A stretch of 64,000 nt of DNA from Mytilus californianus (GCF_021869535.1 NW_026262593.1:52192318-52256317); one strand, 5' to 3'; shown: positions 34,918-46,780, counted from the stretch's first letter. The notes: a model not told the origin generated them from the letters alone. A program made the numbers and translations.

Positions 34918-35021
34918 ACTGTTGTTTGTCTTTTTGTTGTTTTTCGGGGTTTTTTTTGCCATGGCATTGTCAGTTCGTTTTCGACTTATAAGTTATGAAT
35001 GTTCCTTTGGTATCTTCTGCT
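34918..35021 (+). repeat. Family D tail, copy 4
   Basis: TTTGCCATGGCATTGTCAGT, CGACTTATAAGTTATGAATG, TTTGGTATCTTCTGC. A MITE begins 10 bp downstream. Confidence 0.75.
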
Positions 35022-35030
35022 TATACATAG

Positions 35031-35241
35031 TACTGTGGATTCATTTATTTTCGTGAGTACCAATTTTCGTGGATTGCGGAAAACATGCCTTTTCGTGGAT
35101 ATTTGATTTCGTGGTTTTGCCAAATTCTGCATACAACCTAATAGACAATTTGTAATTCGTTGAACTTTGAATGCGTGGTTCGCCTGTACCCAAGAAAACC
35201 ACGAAAATTGGTATCCAACGAATAATAATGAATCCACAGTA
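35031..35241. mobile_element. TA-flanked MITE
   Basis: Terminal inverted repeats of about 44 bp. CTGTGGATTCATTTATTTTC at the left matches the inverse of the right end, which finishes AATGAATCCACAG, and CCAATTTTCGTGG matches CCACGAAAATTGG. TA dinucleotides flank both ends (35031-35032, 35240-35241), as expected for Tc1/mariner-type target duplication. About 120 bp of interior has no coding capacity, so it would need a transposase from elsewhere. Confidence 0.85.
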
Positions 35242-35420
35242 TATGAATAAATCTGCAAACCGATAAATTTTGAGGAAGATGAACGGCCAGTTAGTAGGGT
35301 GAAATGTTATACAGTCTTAGAACTGCCGATATTTTGAGTTGAAATATTTAATTCTACTGTTTCTAAGTCTGAAAATTCAATGATAGTTGCATTGATTTTT
35401 TGTTTACTCATGAGGAAATT

Positions 35421-35554
35421 ACTGTATCAAGTCAGGAATATGACAGTTGTTTTCCATTCGTTTGATGTATTTGAGATTTTGATTTTGCCATTGATAAAGG
35501 AATTTCCGTTTTGAATTTTCCTTGGAGTTTGGTATTTTTGTTATTTCACTTTTG
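35421..35554 (+). repeat. Family A retroelement tail, copy 10
   Basis: ACTGTATCAAGTCAGGAATA to TTGGAGTTTGGTATTTTTGT. Its 5' breakpoint is as in copies 4 and 8. Confidence 0.8.
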
Positions 35555-36079
35555 AGTTATTTTAACGTGTTATAAACCGTATATTTACAGGAAATGCGCA
35601 CATCAATGCTATTTTATGTCACCCATGGAACACTAACTTCTGGTTTGGTGGATTCCCCAGGGTAAAACAATCACAATTTGCATCATACATAATATATAGA
35701 ACAAGCAATTTCTAATTCTTTAATATTGTTATTATCATCGTTATTCAAATTCATGGTAATTTTGGATTTTTTTTAAAAAGATTATATAGTTTGTTTCATG
35801 TGTTACTATTCATTTTTAATTGAAATTAGAAGTTTGGCATATCATTAACAAACGTGACGAGAGTAGCTTCAAGTACTGACGTAAAAAGGTTAAAATGTTT
35901 TATGGAATTGCTATTTAACGTAAATTACAGTTACTAGCAAGAATGAGGAAATACCTAATGGGTAATAAAACTGCAGGGAAAAACAGTATAATGAATAATA
36001 AAGATATAAATTATGAAGAAGAAAAGAAACGATGGACATACAAACTACAATTTAGAAAATACTATACAAACAACATAAA

Positions 36080-36168
36080 AACTAGCAAAACGAAACCCAC
36101 AAACATTGAGGATTTTTTCCGAAAGGGTGAGCAGTATTTGCTTCACTAGTGGCATCTTTAGTGTTACT
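36080..36168 (+). repeat. Family G repeat, copy 3
   Basis: CTAGCAAAACGAAACCCACA, GGATTTTTTCCGAAAGGGTG, AGCAGTATTTGCTTCAC, TGGCATC. A more diverged copy. Confidence 0.5.
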
Positions 36169-37850
36169 CATTAACTAAAGATCCCATTAAATGAAAAACG
36201 AAGCAACAAATTGATCTTATTGTGGTGTGATGTAAGAAAAAACAATTGCCGATCCTGAAAGTGCGTTCTTTTTCTATTTCGCTCGAAAATACCTTTTCCT
36301 AATGTTAAAACATTCTACCCTAATGACCTATTTATCTTTTTATATTTAAGATTATAATACGGAACTTATCCTAAACACATTTAGTATTTGTCACTGGATG
36401 TTAGGGAACCAACACCTAATCTATCTTAAAAAGACGTGCTATAATGACACAGTATTCTTGCCGTTGCCAATTGCGCATTTTTTCAATACACCTTCTTTCA
36501 TGCGTCTATTTGCTCCTTTTATATGTACTTATTAATCTTACGCGCTGGCCTTAAATTGTGATAGGTATATGTTCATTAAAATTTAACATTTCTTCCTAAA
36601 TTCCACTATACTATTGAGGATTATTTTTTTATATTATTTCAGTTGAACTTTTTAAACTTTTATACTTAAAATAACAATAATTTAAAATCAATGAAATAGC
36701 AGAGAAACGAACCTTTTGACATTTTATTTGTTGAAATTTAACAGATAACTTATAACTTCGTGTGTTGTCGATTATTTGTAAATCAAAAAAGCAGAGCGAT
36801 ATATTTTTAACAGATTTAATCCGATTAGCTTATATTTTACTGTCATGTGATCGAGTAGATGCTAATAAAGTGGAAAATGTTATTTTCCGTTTTTAAAGTA
36901 CATCATTGATATTTCATCAAAATACCGGTTTGATAATTATAGAACTTATCCTAAGAAAATCTTTGCCCGTTATGGGAATCAATAAATTACACTAGTGAGT
37001 TTATGTAAGGGCATCGTTTCGAATTTGTCTCTTTTCCAATGACGAATTTATCTCTTTTCCAATGAAAAAATGGCCAATCCACTCGTTTGATCACCTTACC
37101 TTTCTAACTCTAAAATTAGAATTGCGTAACTGTTCGTCCTAATCATATAGGTAATATTTGTTATTTGACGTTAGGCAACAAGAATAAATCAACCATTAAA
37201 ACCATACAAGAAAAACTGGTATGCTGTAATAAAAGAGCATACTTGCCAGTGTCAATAAGTAATAACTTCCGCAAAAAATACATGATTTGCGCATGATCGA
37301 TTTTTTTTTAACAAAACTGTTTTTCACTGATTATGAATAAATCCATAAATGCGATTAGCTTAAAATACTGACGTTTGATCGAGTAGATTCTAAAAAAGTT
37401 GAAAGCTGTTTTGGAATTGCTATTTAGCCTGTTGAACGTAAATGACGTCACTAATAAGGAGAAGATATCAAGCGAAAAAAAAATTAACAATAACACATAG
37501 GTCAAAGAAAAAGAAAAACATTATAATGAATACTGGTAATATATATATATAAAATTTTATTAAATAAAAACAATGGAAAAAGCAAATTTGAAAGGCGCAA
37601 TTCATAAACAATGCTGATAGCTGGACAAGAAAAAGGCGGGAACTAGCAGACAAAAGGAAAATAATCAATTTGCCGACAACTGGAATTTATTTCACTAAGA
37701 AATTTTGTTGATCATATTTGTTATGTAAATTTCCCTCCTCATTGGGCCATTACATTTCCTTAAACTGATTTATTGTTTTTAACACTTCGTCTGTGGAATT
37801 CTTAAAGCAAACTTTGTCCTAGAAAGACATTACGTGGTATTTTCAATTTC

Positions 37851-37918
37851 TACCACTGGGTTGATCCCGCTGCCAGTGGACTGCGAGGGTATCATCAGCT
37901 CACTAGCCAGTGCTTCGT
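37851..37918 (-). repeat. Family B fragment, copy 7 (far end)
   Basis: TACCACTGGGTTGATCCCGC, GCCAGTGGAC, GAGGGTATCATCAGCTCACT, AGCCAGTGCTTCG. I recognise this as the far part of the B family. In this window it links only through the GTGCTGACT-like segment at 3.82 kb. The rest of 37466-38717 shows nothing. Confidence 0.45.
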
Positions 37919-38717
37919 AACTAATGATTTAAAACATAATTTTCTTAAATTCTCCGTTGATTTTAGAAATTGTTCGTAAACTAAGGTTCCAGTTTCCGGA
38001 GGCAAAGCCGATCGGAGACTGATTTTGCAATTCTTTAATGGTTCTTTTCGATCGCATAGTTACTAACGTATTTAAGTGCCTATATATCCTTGTCGTGAAT
38101 TTTTTAATTTAATTGAGTGTTCCGAATAAAGGTTAATACAGTAAAGCGCTTTAGACCACACAATATCCATAGTGTAATTTTCAGTTTAAAGTATCATAGA
38201 ATTTGATTATTCATATTTACCAGGAAATGATTTATGTTTGGACAGCTGAAGCAGTGGGTGTTCCTGTGGTGTAAATATAATAAAAAAAAATTCTGATTTA
38301 ACAGTGATATAATAGTTTTAAAAACAAATTGTATTGTATGATGCTACTGAGAGTTGAAGTAATGCAAAACAAAACCTATTTAATGTTATTTCGTACGATT
38401 TATTGAGAAATGTCGTAGCTGTCATGGGTTACATGGGAATATCTTCTTTAAAAAAACTCTTTATAGTACTTTGTCACAGAAATTCACATCATATAAAAGT
38501 CATGAGCAAAAACTTTGTATTGTATTAGCATAATATAATGAAGTAAGTCAATGCAAATATAGTTTATGTAATAACAAATCACAGAGCTAGTCTTTTGACT
38601 GTTGAAAGGGAGGGGTAGTTTAAAGTAAGATTGTTTTAGGTGTAAACAAAATTTTTTATCATCAAATATATATTTGTAGACTGAAAGAGTAACTGACACC
38701 AGTTTAATTTCTTTTAC

Positions 38718-38931
38718 AATCACCATGGAAATGTCTTCACAACGATTTAATTCCAGAAAACATTTATCTTTATATGAATATGGTTCATGTTTTGAATCAG
38801 AAGCGTAGTCTGAAACCACAACAGATACATGTAGGGCATTCATAATATTACGAACAGCTGTAGAAGGTTTCTTTTTCCATGAAAATTTTACTCCTTTTGT
38901 AAATTTACTGCCTTCGTTCATCTTTGACATC
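38718..38931 (-). CDS. Candidate protein-coding exon, unrecognised
   Basis: On the minus strand a long pyrimidine tract ending TTTTTAG precedes GATGTCAAAGATG. The frame then stays open for 71 codons to ATT|GTAAAAG, a usable splice donor at 38717-38716, and continues open further. The peptide starts MSKMNEGSKFTKGVKFSWKK and later reads SVVVSDYASDSKHEPYSYKD. It is hydrophilic and balanced, unlike the chance frames nearby and unlike its own extension beyond the donor, which becomes Phe/Tyr/Ile-rich. I recognise no domain. It may be an internal or first coding exon of a multi-exon minus-strand gene, which would make much of this window intronic. A chance frame remains possible. The boundaries are my choice from splice signals. 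Confidence 0.45.
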
Positions 38932-39704
38932 CTAAAAAGAAAAAAAAATGACTTCAGAATAGGAGAAAATAATTTTAGACTATAACAAAAAAGTTTCCCA
39001 TATAATTTCATGCCCGTCTTTCTATTTTATGCAATATATGAAGAATAAATTTTGAAAGTTTACAAAAAATAATAGCATGTAAATATACTTTCCAAACTAG
39101 TTACTTTATTCATAGTAAACAAAATTCAAAGGATGATAACTGTATTCCAAGACCTAAATAGAATAGAAAATCTTGACTAAATTTGTTAAAACTAAGCATG
39201 CAAGATTTTATTCAGCTTTGTAAATTTTAAGACAGTTGATCAGGTTTCATGATAAACGGATCAATATTAAAGACAAAATGGCCAATTTTATATTTGAACT
39301 TTGGGTGCTCAATTTGGACATACAGTGTACATTGCATAAGTCGAAAATTTTCAACTAACAAGATTTAAGCCTAAAACTTAACATATTACAAAAATGCCTA
39401 TGAAATGCCCTAATAGATAAATAGATGTATGATGTATTTAAAGCATAAGAATACGCATTGAGTGCATCAACTTTGTAACAATTATTCAGCTGACCAATTT
39501 TAAGTGAACCTGTGTCTGAAAATGGAGATTTTTCGACAAGGGGAGGGAGGGGGTCTTGTATCATAATTTGATATTTTCCGATAATTTTAAACTTATGAAG
39601 TTTTTTTTTATGTTACAAATAACCCTTCCATATACATGATATATATTTCATGTGCTTTCAAAGGAAAGAAAATACACAAACAGCATAAATGTTGTACCAC
39701 AGAA

Positions 39705-39737
<33 letters not shown>

Positions 39738-39902
39738 CAATGGTCTTAGGCCATGTAAGACGGGCAATCGTTTTGGGTCAATTTAGACTGTAACACATGA
39801 TAATATATAGAATTTATGCATACAATAGCTAATTATTGGAAATACAAATACAAATGTATCTTTCATTTTGCTCATTACTATGCTATGATTTCATGACAAT
39901 CA
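38932..39902. other. AT-rich stretch with a (TA)n microsatellite
   Basis: (TA)15 lies at 39706-39735. No other family or gene was identified. Confidence 0.6.
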
Positions 39903-41221
39903 TTTGTCTGTTTACAGTTTCTCTCTATCTACATTAGTTTTTGCAACAACTCAAAAATGTCTAAGAATCATCATTCAAGAGCAATAACTCCTTACAGAAG
40001 TTGAACTATTTGTTGATCGTGTCTTGCGGATCATTTTTACTGTTAACTGTTTCGCTTTATCTTCTCTTGTTTTACCAAAAACTCAATATATTGTCATTCA
40101 AGGGCAATAACTCAAATAAGGAGTCGACGGACAATTTGGTCTATGTTGACCTATTTGTAGATCTTACTGATCATTTGCGCTGTTTACAAATTTTCTTTAT
40201 CTACTAAAGTATTCCCCAGAAATGCAAGAATTGGAAAATCGTCATTTCAGGGCAATAAACCTATCAAGTTAAAAGTAACTAATTCTATTTTTTTTCTATC
40301 TATATTGACCTGTTTTCAGGTCTCGTCCTGCTGATCAGTTTTGCTGTTTAAAGTTTATATGTGTCTATTCTAGTTTTGAAGATCACCATAAAACCGATAT
40401 GAATCGTCATTTAAAGATAATAATTCCTGTAAGGAGTCGACTGACGATTTGGAAAATGTGACTTATTTGGAGATCTTGTCTTGCTAATCATTTTGGCTAT
40501 TTAAATTTTTGTCTATCTATTATAGTCCTCAAGATTAATAGTAAAAACAAATTCAAAAATTGATAAGAATTGTCATCAAAGACATGACTACTATAAGGAG
40601 TAGAATAATGATTTAAACTATTTGACGTATCTGTACATTTTGTCTTGCTGGTCATTTTTGCTCTAAAATGTTCCCTCTATCTATTATACTATAATTTATC
40701 GTTTTCAAGATAATAAGCAAAGCACAAACAATAGTAAAAATCGATGCATTAAGGCAATAACTCCTATAAGAGTCAACTTACGATTTCAGCAGTGTCGACT
40801 TGTTTTTAGATCTTGTCTTGCTTATCATGTTTGTCTTAAAGGTTCTCTCTGTCTATCATAGTTGTTAAGATAATAGGTAAAACAAATTAAGTGCAATAAC
40901 TCCTATAAGAAGACTTCTGACAGTTTTAATGAAAAACAAAATCATGTGAAAAAGACAGTAGGTAGATTTCAACATTCTTGACAAGATTTACCTATCAGAT
41001 TTTCTCTATCTATAATGATTTTCAAGATAATAGACAAAACGTGCATTTTACCCGTTTTATTTTTGCCCTTTTTTGTTGACCGGCAGTATCATCGGACATA
41101 TTTTACAACTAGAAACACTAATGATGATTGTGGTCAAGTTTGGTTCCAACTGACCCAGTAGTTGTAGACATCTAGTGATGAGGATCGCTCACTTGACCGT
41201 TAGGGTCAGGTGAGCTAAAAA
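39903..41221 (+). mobile_element. Family P multi-unit element, copy 2, uninterrupted
   Basis: About seven degenerate units of roughly 170 bp, each with GCAATAACTCCTATAAG / GAGTCGACTGACGATTT, TTGTAGATCTTGTCTTGC and TCTATCTATTATAG. The final domain has ATGATTGTGGTCAAG and ends GGGTCAGGTGAGCTAAAA. It has more units than copy 1 and no nested inserts. No long frame is maintained. Confidence 0.8.
41187..41215. other. Terminal hairpin of family P copy 2
   Basis: GCTCACTTGACC (41187-41198), loop GTTAG, GGTCAGGTGAGC (41204-41215). The arms pair except for one T:G position. The matching place in copy 1 has TTGGCC...GGCCAGG. Confidence 0.65.
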
Positions 41222-41440
41222 GTCCAAAACTTTAGTCTCGTAACTAAATCTTGTTAGAACATTTGAAATTTCTCTTGTAAATTGATATTGTATTTGCAGA
41301 ATATAAGGTTCATAAATGATAAAAATAATAAGAGGTATGATTTACCCTCGATCAATTATATATGTAAAAATGTATACTAAAATTGATAAGATATTGTAAC
41401 TTTCCCTATAAAATATGTTATATGGTGGGGTTCCTGTTGC

Positions 41441-41577
41441 TTAGTCTTTAGTTTTCTTTGTTGTGTTCGGTGTACTATTGTTTGTCTGTTTGTCTTTTTC
41501 TTTTTTAGCCATGGCATTGTCAGTTTATTTTCGATTTATGAGTTTGAATGTCCCTCTAGTATCTTTCGCCCCTCTTA
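41441..41577 (+). repeat. Family D tail, copy 5, long
   Basis: TTAGTCTTTAGTTTTCTTTG, GTTTGTCTGTTTGTC, TTTAGCCATGGCATTGTCAG, TCGATTTATGAGTTTGAATG, ATCTTTCGCCCCTCTTA. Confidence 0.85.
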
Positions 41578-41979
41578 TATTTAAGTGTCGTTTCTTTTGC
41601 CAAGCCGGTTGTTTGAAAGTTTAGGATTGATTTCTCTTGCAAATTTTTATTGTGTCTACTGAACTTTAGGTTCATAAATAATGTGAGACAGTTTAGACTA
41701 AATGACTTTTGGAATATATATATTAAATCAAACTAAGACTGGCTGGCAATCACTTGTGTAATATTGACAAATTGGAATGTAAATATCTTTGACTAGACAA
41801 TGAGTGGCAGAAATATCACAATGATAACGTGATCGCAGTTTTTGAAATATAATAAGCGTTTCCAAATAGAAATGGATTATCTGACCAAGTCTGTATTCGC
41901 CCTGAAAATAAGCCTACGAAAAGATCATTTCTGTTTAAGGTACTATGTTTTAAAAGTCAAATACTATAAACAATGTTTT

Positions 41980-42056
41980 AGTTTGTAACCCGGTTTGTTT
42001 TCTCTCAATCGATTTGTGACTTTTGAACAGCGTTATACTACTGTTGCCTTTATTTA
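41980..42056 (+). repeat. Family K terminal fragment, copy 3
   Basis: AGTTTGTAACCCGGTTTGTT, TCTCAATCGATTTGTGAC, TTTTGAACAGCG, CTACTGTTGCCTTTATTT. It carries only the 3' end of the element, 0.3 kb before a longer copy. Confidence 0.75.
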
Positions 42057-42292
42057 TTCAGAAACCAAATTCAAAACTATGAACACAAGACCAAAGACAT
42101 GTACAGCTATACAATGCAAGGATTGCAAAACAAATGACTAGTCTCTCCGTTAAACTTTCCACTATATTTAACTTACTACTGGTACTTTCATCTTAACGTT
42201 TTTTGTGGCGTTGATACATTCGTGTGACGCACAGTTCATAATTCTATTGTGCTGTCGTAAATTAATTTGAGGTGTTCGTTGTTTTTCTGTAG

Positions 42293-42687
42293 TTTACGTG
42301 TATTATTATACTATTTATTTATGTATTTCTCTGTCCTGAGTGTTTATTTGTACTGTATTCCTTTCACGTAATGTTGTCATTTTAGCGGGTTTTTTTAACA
42401 TTGCCATATAAGCCGGAGGTTTGGCTTGCCATAAAACCAGATTCAACCCACCATTTTTTTCTTAAAATATCCTGTACCAAGTCAGGAATATGGCAATTGT
42501 TATCAAATAGTCCGTTTCTATGTATGTTGGCGTTTGTTATTGTAGCAGTTAAATGTTTCTGTTGTTCCGTTGTTTCCTCTTATAGTTGATGTGTTTCATT
42601 CGGTTTTGGTTTGTGACCCGGATTTGTTTTCTCTTAATCGATTTATGACTATTGAACAGCGGTATACTACCATTACCTTTATTTAGA
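42293..42687 (+). repeat. Family K tail, copy 2, most complete
   Basis: ACATTGCCATATAAGCCGGA, GGTTTGGCTTGCC, AAACCAGATTCAACCCACCA, CTGTACCAAGTCAGGAATAT, TCTATGTATGTTGGCGTTTG, CTTATAGTTGATGTG, TTTGTGACCCGGATTTG, and the CTATTGAACAGCGG end. The middle module is shared with family A. Confidence 0.8.
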
Positions 42688-43930
42688 ATACTCGGTAATA
42701 AAGTCAAAGGACAAAGTTGATGCTGTTTTTTCTAAATATATAAGCTCTCTCACTTGTTTAATTTTTGCTTTTCAAACTTTTAACCATCATTTCAACTAAT
42801 GAAGGATATTTCAAACACATCATATTAAAAATATCCTGCATAATAACAGTTTCCGCAAAAAAATCGGTATAATACAACACAATTAAACCAAACAATTTAT
42901 ATATTTGTAAAACCGGCTTCAATTATACACAGGAGTATCAAACATGTCAAGCTCCTAAAAAACCAGAATCAGGACAAGTGTGAAATCAACGGTGTGCGCA
43001 TGTCTTTTGGATTAAACAAGTGGTTTTCTATGTCTTCTAACGGATTGGATATTTCTTTAATCTTTCTTGTGGATCTGTTTTTCGTCTAAACGGTAAATAC
43101 GAATATTTTCTTTACACTCTTCCTGCCAAATTTGGATTAGCTTGGCGAAACTGATGAAATTATCATGTCTGAAAGATTTAATGATTCGTAAGACCTTCAT
43201 TCATAATAAGTACACAAAAACATGAGAAAAGACTATTATCTTTAAATACGAGGACAAAGAAGCATTAAAGATGGTATGAAAAACAGGTTGTAAAAGAAAG
43301 GAAAATTCGGTTAAAAAAACAGTTAGTAAGTCATTAAAAAAAATCGATCAATCATTTGTTTTTCAGTCAATACGATTATCATGTTTTTTTCAAATCACTA
43401 TCTTTACGTCAAAGTGATTGGTTTTAGGTGACGTTATTTGACGTCATTTGTGCGTTTGTTGGGCATTAAATCAACGTCACTACATTGATCAAAGGGATGA
43501 ATATTTTATAGGGGATAATTTCCAGATGATTGCTCAGAAAAATGTGTCAAATGATCAAATTAATATATTTCTCTAGGCAGGGTTGGATTATGTACGTGAG
43601 AATAAAGACGGGTGTTTGAAAAATGTCAAGAATGCACAATGACTTTGTCAGTTTAAAGATGAAGGGATCCACTTACCTATTAAAACATTTAAATGGCGTT
43701 AGAAATTAGCATATATTAAAGAATTTTTCGGGTATTGGAATTGATAAAGATCAAACAAATTGGATCAAAATGAGGATTTTTTTGTAAGACCGTCCATTTA
43801 CTATCGCTGTTAATTTGGTATAGATTTTCGAAGAATTCGAAGGAAAATGACATGACAATATGATTTCACAATTGGATCCTTAACACGAAATAAAGAATGT
43901 TTCGTGTCTATTCGTCTCTCATGTGTAGAT
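42688..43930. other. AT-rich stretch, nothing recognised
   Basis: A minus-strand TAGGTAAGT donor-like motif near 43672-43680 has no open frame behind it. No repeat family was found. Confidence 0.5.
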
Positions 43931-44548
43931 TTAAGGGCATACGAGACAGTTTTGATCCCACGGTGATTTTTTTACGAAAATTTGCATACCAGCTATTTAG
44001 CACCTAGTCAATTCAAAGATATAATAAAAAATATACCTTCATGTGCTACTTTAAGAAATTCGAAATTTCAGACATTTTACTCATAATTTCGCTTTTTTGA
44101 ACATTTCTATCCTTTGGATAGATATACCTAACTCTTTTGTTTCAAAAGATAAACACAAGCTGATTTTTGTAAAAACATTTGGAAAATCTTCTCTTCATAA
44201 GTATGCTCTAAATTTGTATAACAATTCTTTGGAATAATTAATTTTTATCAAAGTTTCATGATTTTAGAAAAGCGGCATTTTTTGCTGTTTATTTATCTAA
44301 TTAAAAAACATTCGTCGGTGACTTTTTCATGAAAATTGGTACAAATAATCTTCAAACGTAATCAAACCTAATGTCATTTTAAAAAAGAGGGGGTCCATGA
44401 ACTCGTTTTCAAGTGAAATCAGTTTGAATGATTAAAATCAGTCGAAAAATGCTTTTTTCCCGGATATGTCACAGTTTGACGACGCGAAAATAATATTTTA
44501 CGTTAGCAACGTCATTACCTCCTCTGTAACTGTATCGTATGTCCTTAA
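43931..44548. mobile_element. TTAA-flanked MITE, piggyBac-like
   Basis: TTAA at 43931-43934 and 44545-44548 flank a 610-bp element. Its ends are imperfect inverted repeats: GGGCATACGAGACAGTT against the inverse of AACTGTATCGTATGTCC. TTAA target sites are characteristic of piggyBac transposases. The interior is AT-rich with no transposase. Confidence 0.8.
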
Positions 44549-46780
44549 AAGATTTATTTTCTTTATTTTTGCGAAGAGGCATGATTAGCAGAAAATTCTG
44601 GTAAAAAACGCCTAAAACATAAAAAAAAAAAGAAAAAAAAGAACAACCACAAAGCAACCTCTATTTTGAATTATTATTCAATGAACTTTATATTTGACTT
44701 TATGTCAAGATCAATAATGAAACCATTTTAAAAGAAGATATGGGCAATTTCGGACTAAAGCTAGCTATTGATTTTAGCACAGAATACTAGAACGTATTTT
44801 TTATCTTACAAATGCATAAAAAATATTGCTAGTATGTCAAAAATATGCAATAATGTTGCTAGCTTGTCAAGTGTTAAGAGTCTTACCAATACTCTGCCTG
44901 TTGAATATCTGATAGAATTCAATATAGTAGGTTAAGTTGATAATCAACGACATAATGGCATTCTAGACTTCATTTATACAATGTTGACATGGTAATTGCT
45001 TCATTTTGAGCTCAAGCAAGTGATAAATCTGATAAAAAATGAACACATAATTCGATGACTGACTAGAAATAGCTTTATCAAAAGACCATATCAATGTCCA
45101 TGAGTCTATTATGTTCATCATAAAGAAATTAATCTGGCCATTAAATCCAGCCGTTTAATATCGATGGTCATTTGCATTAATGAATTAAGCATTTTTAAGC
45201 CTTAGGAAAATGTGTCTGAGTGTAAATGGCAGTCTTTATGAAGAGGATCCTATTCTTCCGGAACTGGTATCATGACCAAGGTTATTAATTCTATTTGAAT
45301 TTATAAGAGCCGTTGACCGGTAATCAAAATACTATACGATATTTTGTAATTTGATTACATGTACAAAATGTTTTGCTCTAGACGACAAAAAATAAGGATT
45401 AAGGCGGTAAGAGAAGAAAAACAAAATCAACTCAAGTAAAGACATACTTTAATAAAGAAAAACAACAAATGCGAAAATATGTACTTTATATCATAATTCC
45501 AGATCATGGCTGTACTTTGTTTGTTGGTTTGTGTGGTTTTCTATTTTTTTATTTTTTTTGTTTTACCTGTTAAACAAACATTCATCTTGAATTGTTATTG
45601 CGAATATGTAGTTATTGTTATTGTGATATTGGAAAACCAATATCTTGCCATATCTATGGAAGAAAAGTAACCTCCATGCCTGGTTTAATTTCATTAAAAA
45701 AAGCAAAAACAAAATAAGTTAATTTATTCATGCTTTTGTTTTTACTAACGAACGTTTTATGTACTGGGCTCATACATATATAACGTTGAATTCAAACAAG
45801 TTTTAAATCATCTGGTCCTTTTTACAATTTTTGAAAATCAGATAGTTTCAATCTCCAACTATGATATAAATAATTACTGTATGCACACTATTCCCCTAAT
45901 AGTAACTGTTATAAAATATGGCTGTTTCTTCAAAGGAAATAAAACACATCTTTTAAAAACTCATCAAAGATATTTCAAACTCGATACGCATTTCAATTAT
46001 TGAGTGCCCCTTATAAGATTACTGATTTGTACGTTTTGTTCAATTTATAGAAGAAGTGCTGTAAGTTTAATCGTAGTTCATGAAGCTAAACGTGTAAGTT
46101 TTGATGAATATATTTTCCAAGTGAAATATAATTGTTAGTTTTTATATAACTTTATTTTTTTGACATTTTAAAATAAGATTGAACAAAACATTTTCTAGCA
46201 TAGATTTCTTGACCTTAAGCAGCTGATGCGTTGTTTTTCCAGAAATTTCTAGAATCGACGTAATTGAATTGCCTATCGAAATAACCCAGCATATTAAAAA
46301 TATGATTGTATTAAAATATTATTCGATAAACGAAGGATAAAAAAAAATTAATGCAGTCATGTTTCTATAAAGAAATCAGTTAACTTGCCAGAGTTATGAT
46401 CACATTCCGATTTCATTTATAAACGTTTCATTGTTATCGATTAAAATTTTACTTGACTGCATATACTTATATTGCAGGATATTATTAATCATAGGGAAGA
46501 GCGGACGGTTTATGTTTTGGCAGATTGCTTGATTGTCGTTAATACAACATCCAGGGACAAATATGTTATGCGTTTTTAAGACGAGAACAAATTTAAAATA
46601 AATCGTTTCTACAATTTTTTTTTCGTTTGGGTTGAAAGGACAAAAAAATTGTATTGTCATTCGAAAAACAGTTTATGTTGGTTAATTTAAGAGCTGCAAT
46701 GGTCGCATGAATACAGTTCGTACAAATGTCGTATCGTTTAAAATTAAACGGTGGTAACAAAATAGTTCATACATCTAAAT
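44549..46780. other. About 2.2 kb AT-rich, nothing recognised
   Basis: An 86-codon minus-strand frame at 46400-46660 has no recognisable domain and I do not call it. No repeat family was identified. Confidence 0.5.

Larger units (their letters stand above)
30580..37465. repeat. Locally duplicated block with two recurring modules
   Basis: Module M, a TATCACTACAG / GACATCACAAC block, recurs at about 30580-30880, 32410-32730 and 33360-33540. Module S, an ACAGATTTAATGCGATTAGC / TTTGATTGAGTAGATTCTAA block, recurs at about 32150-32370, 33020-33310, 33700-34015, 36560-36880 and 37320-37400, with a remnant at 35885-35945. A third block, ATAACTTCCGCAAAAA / TTAGCGCATGATC, pairs 34600-34870 with 37050-37310. 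Copies are strongly diverged. P, D, E, A, G and MITE insertions interrupt them. Confidence 0.75.

Noticed and set aside
43665-43690. Strong splice-donor-like motif on the minus strand
   Set aside because: All frames just upstream of it contain stops, so no exon can be proposed.
46400-46660. 86-codon minus-strand frame
   Set aside because: Rich in Ile, Asn and Lys as expected from AT-rich DNA, with no recognisable domain or splice context.
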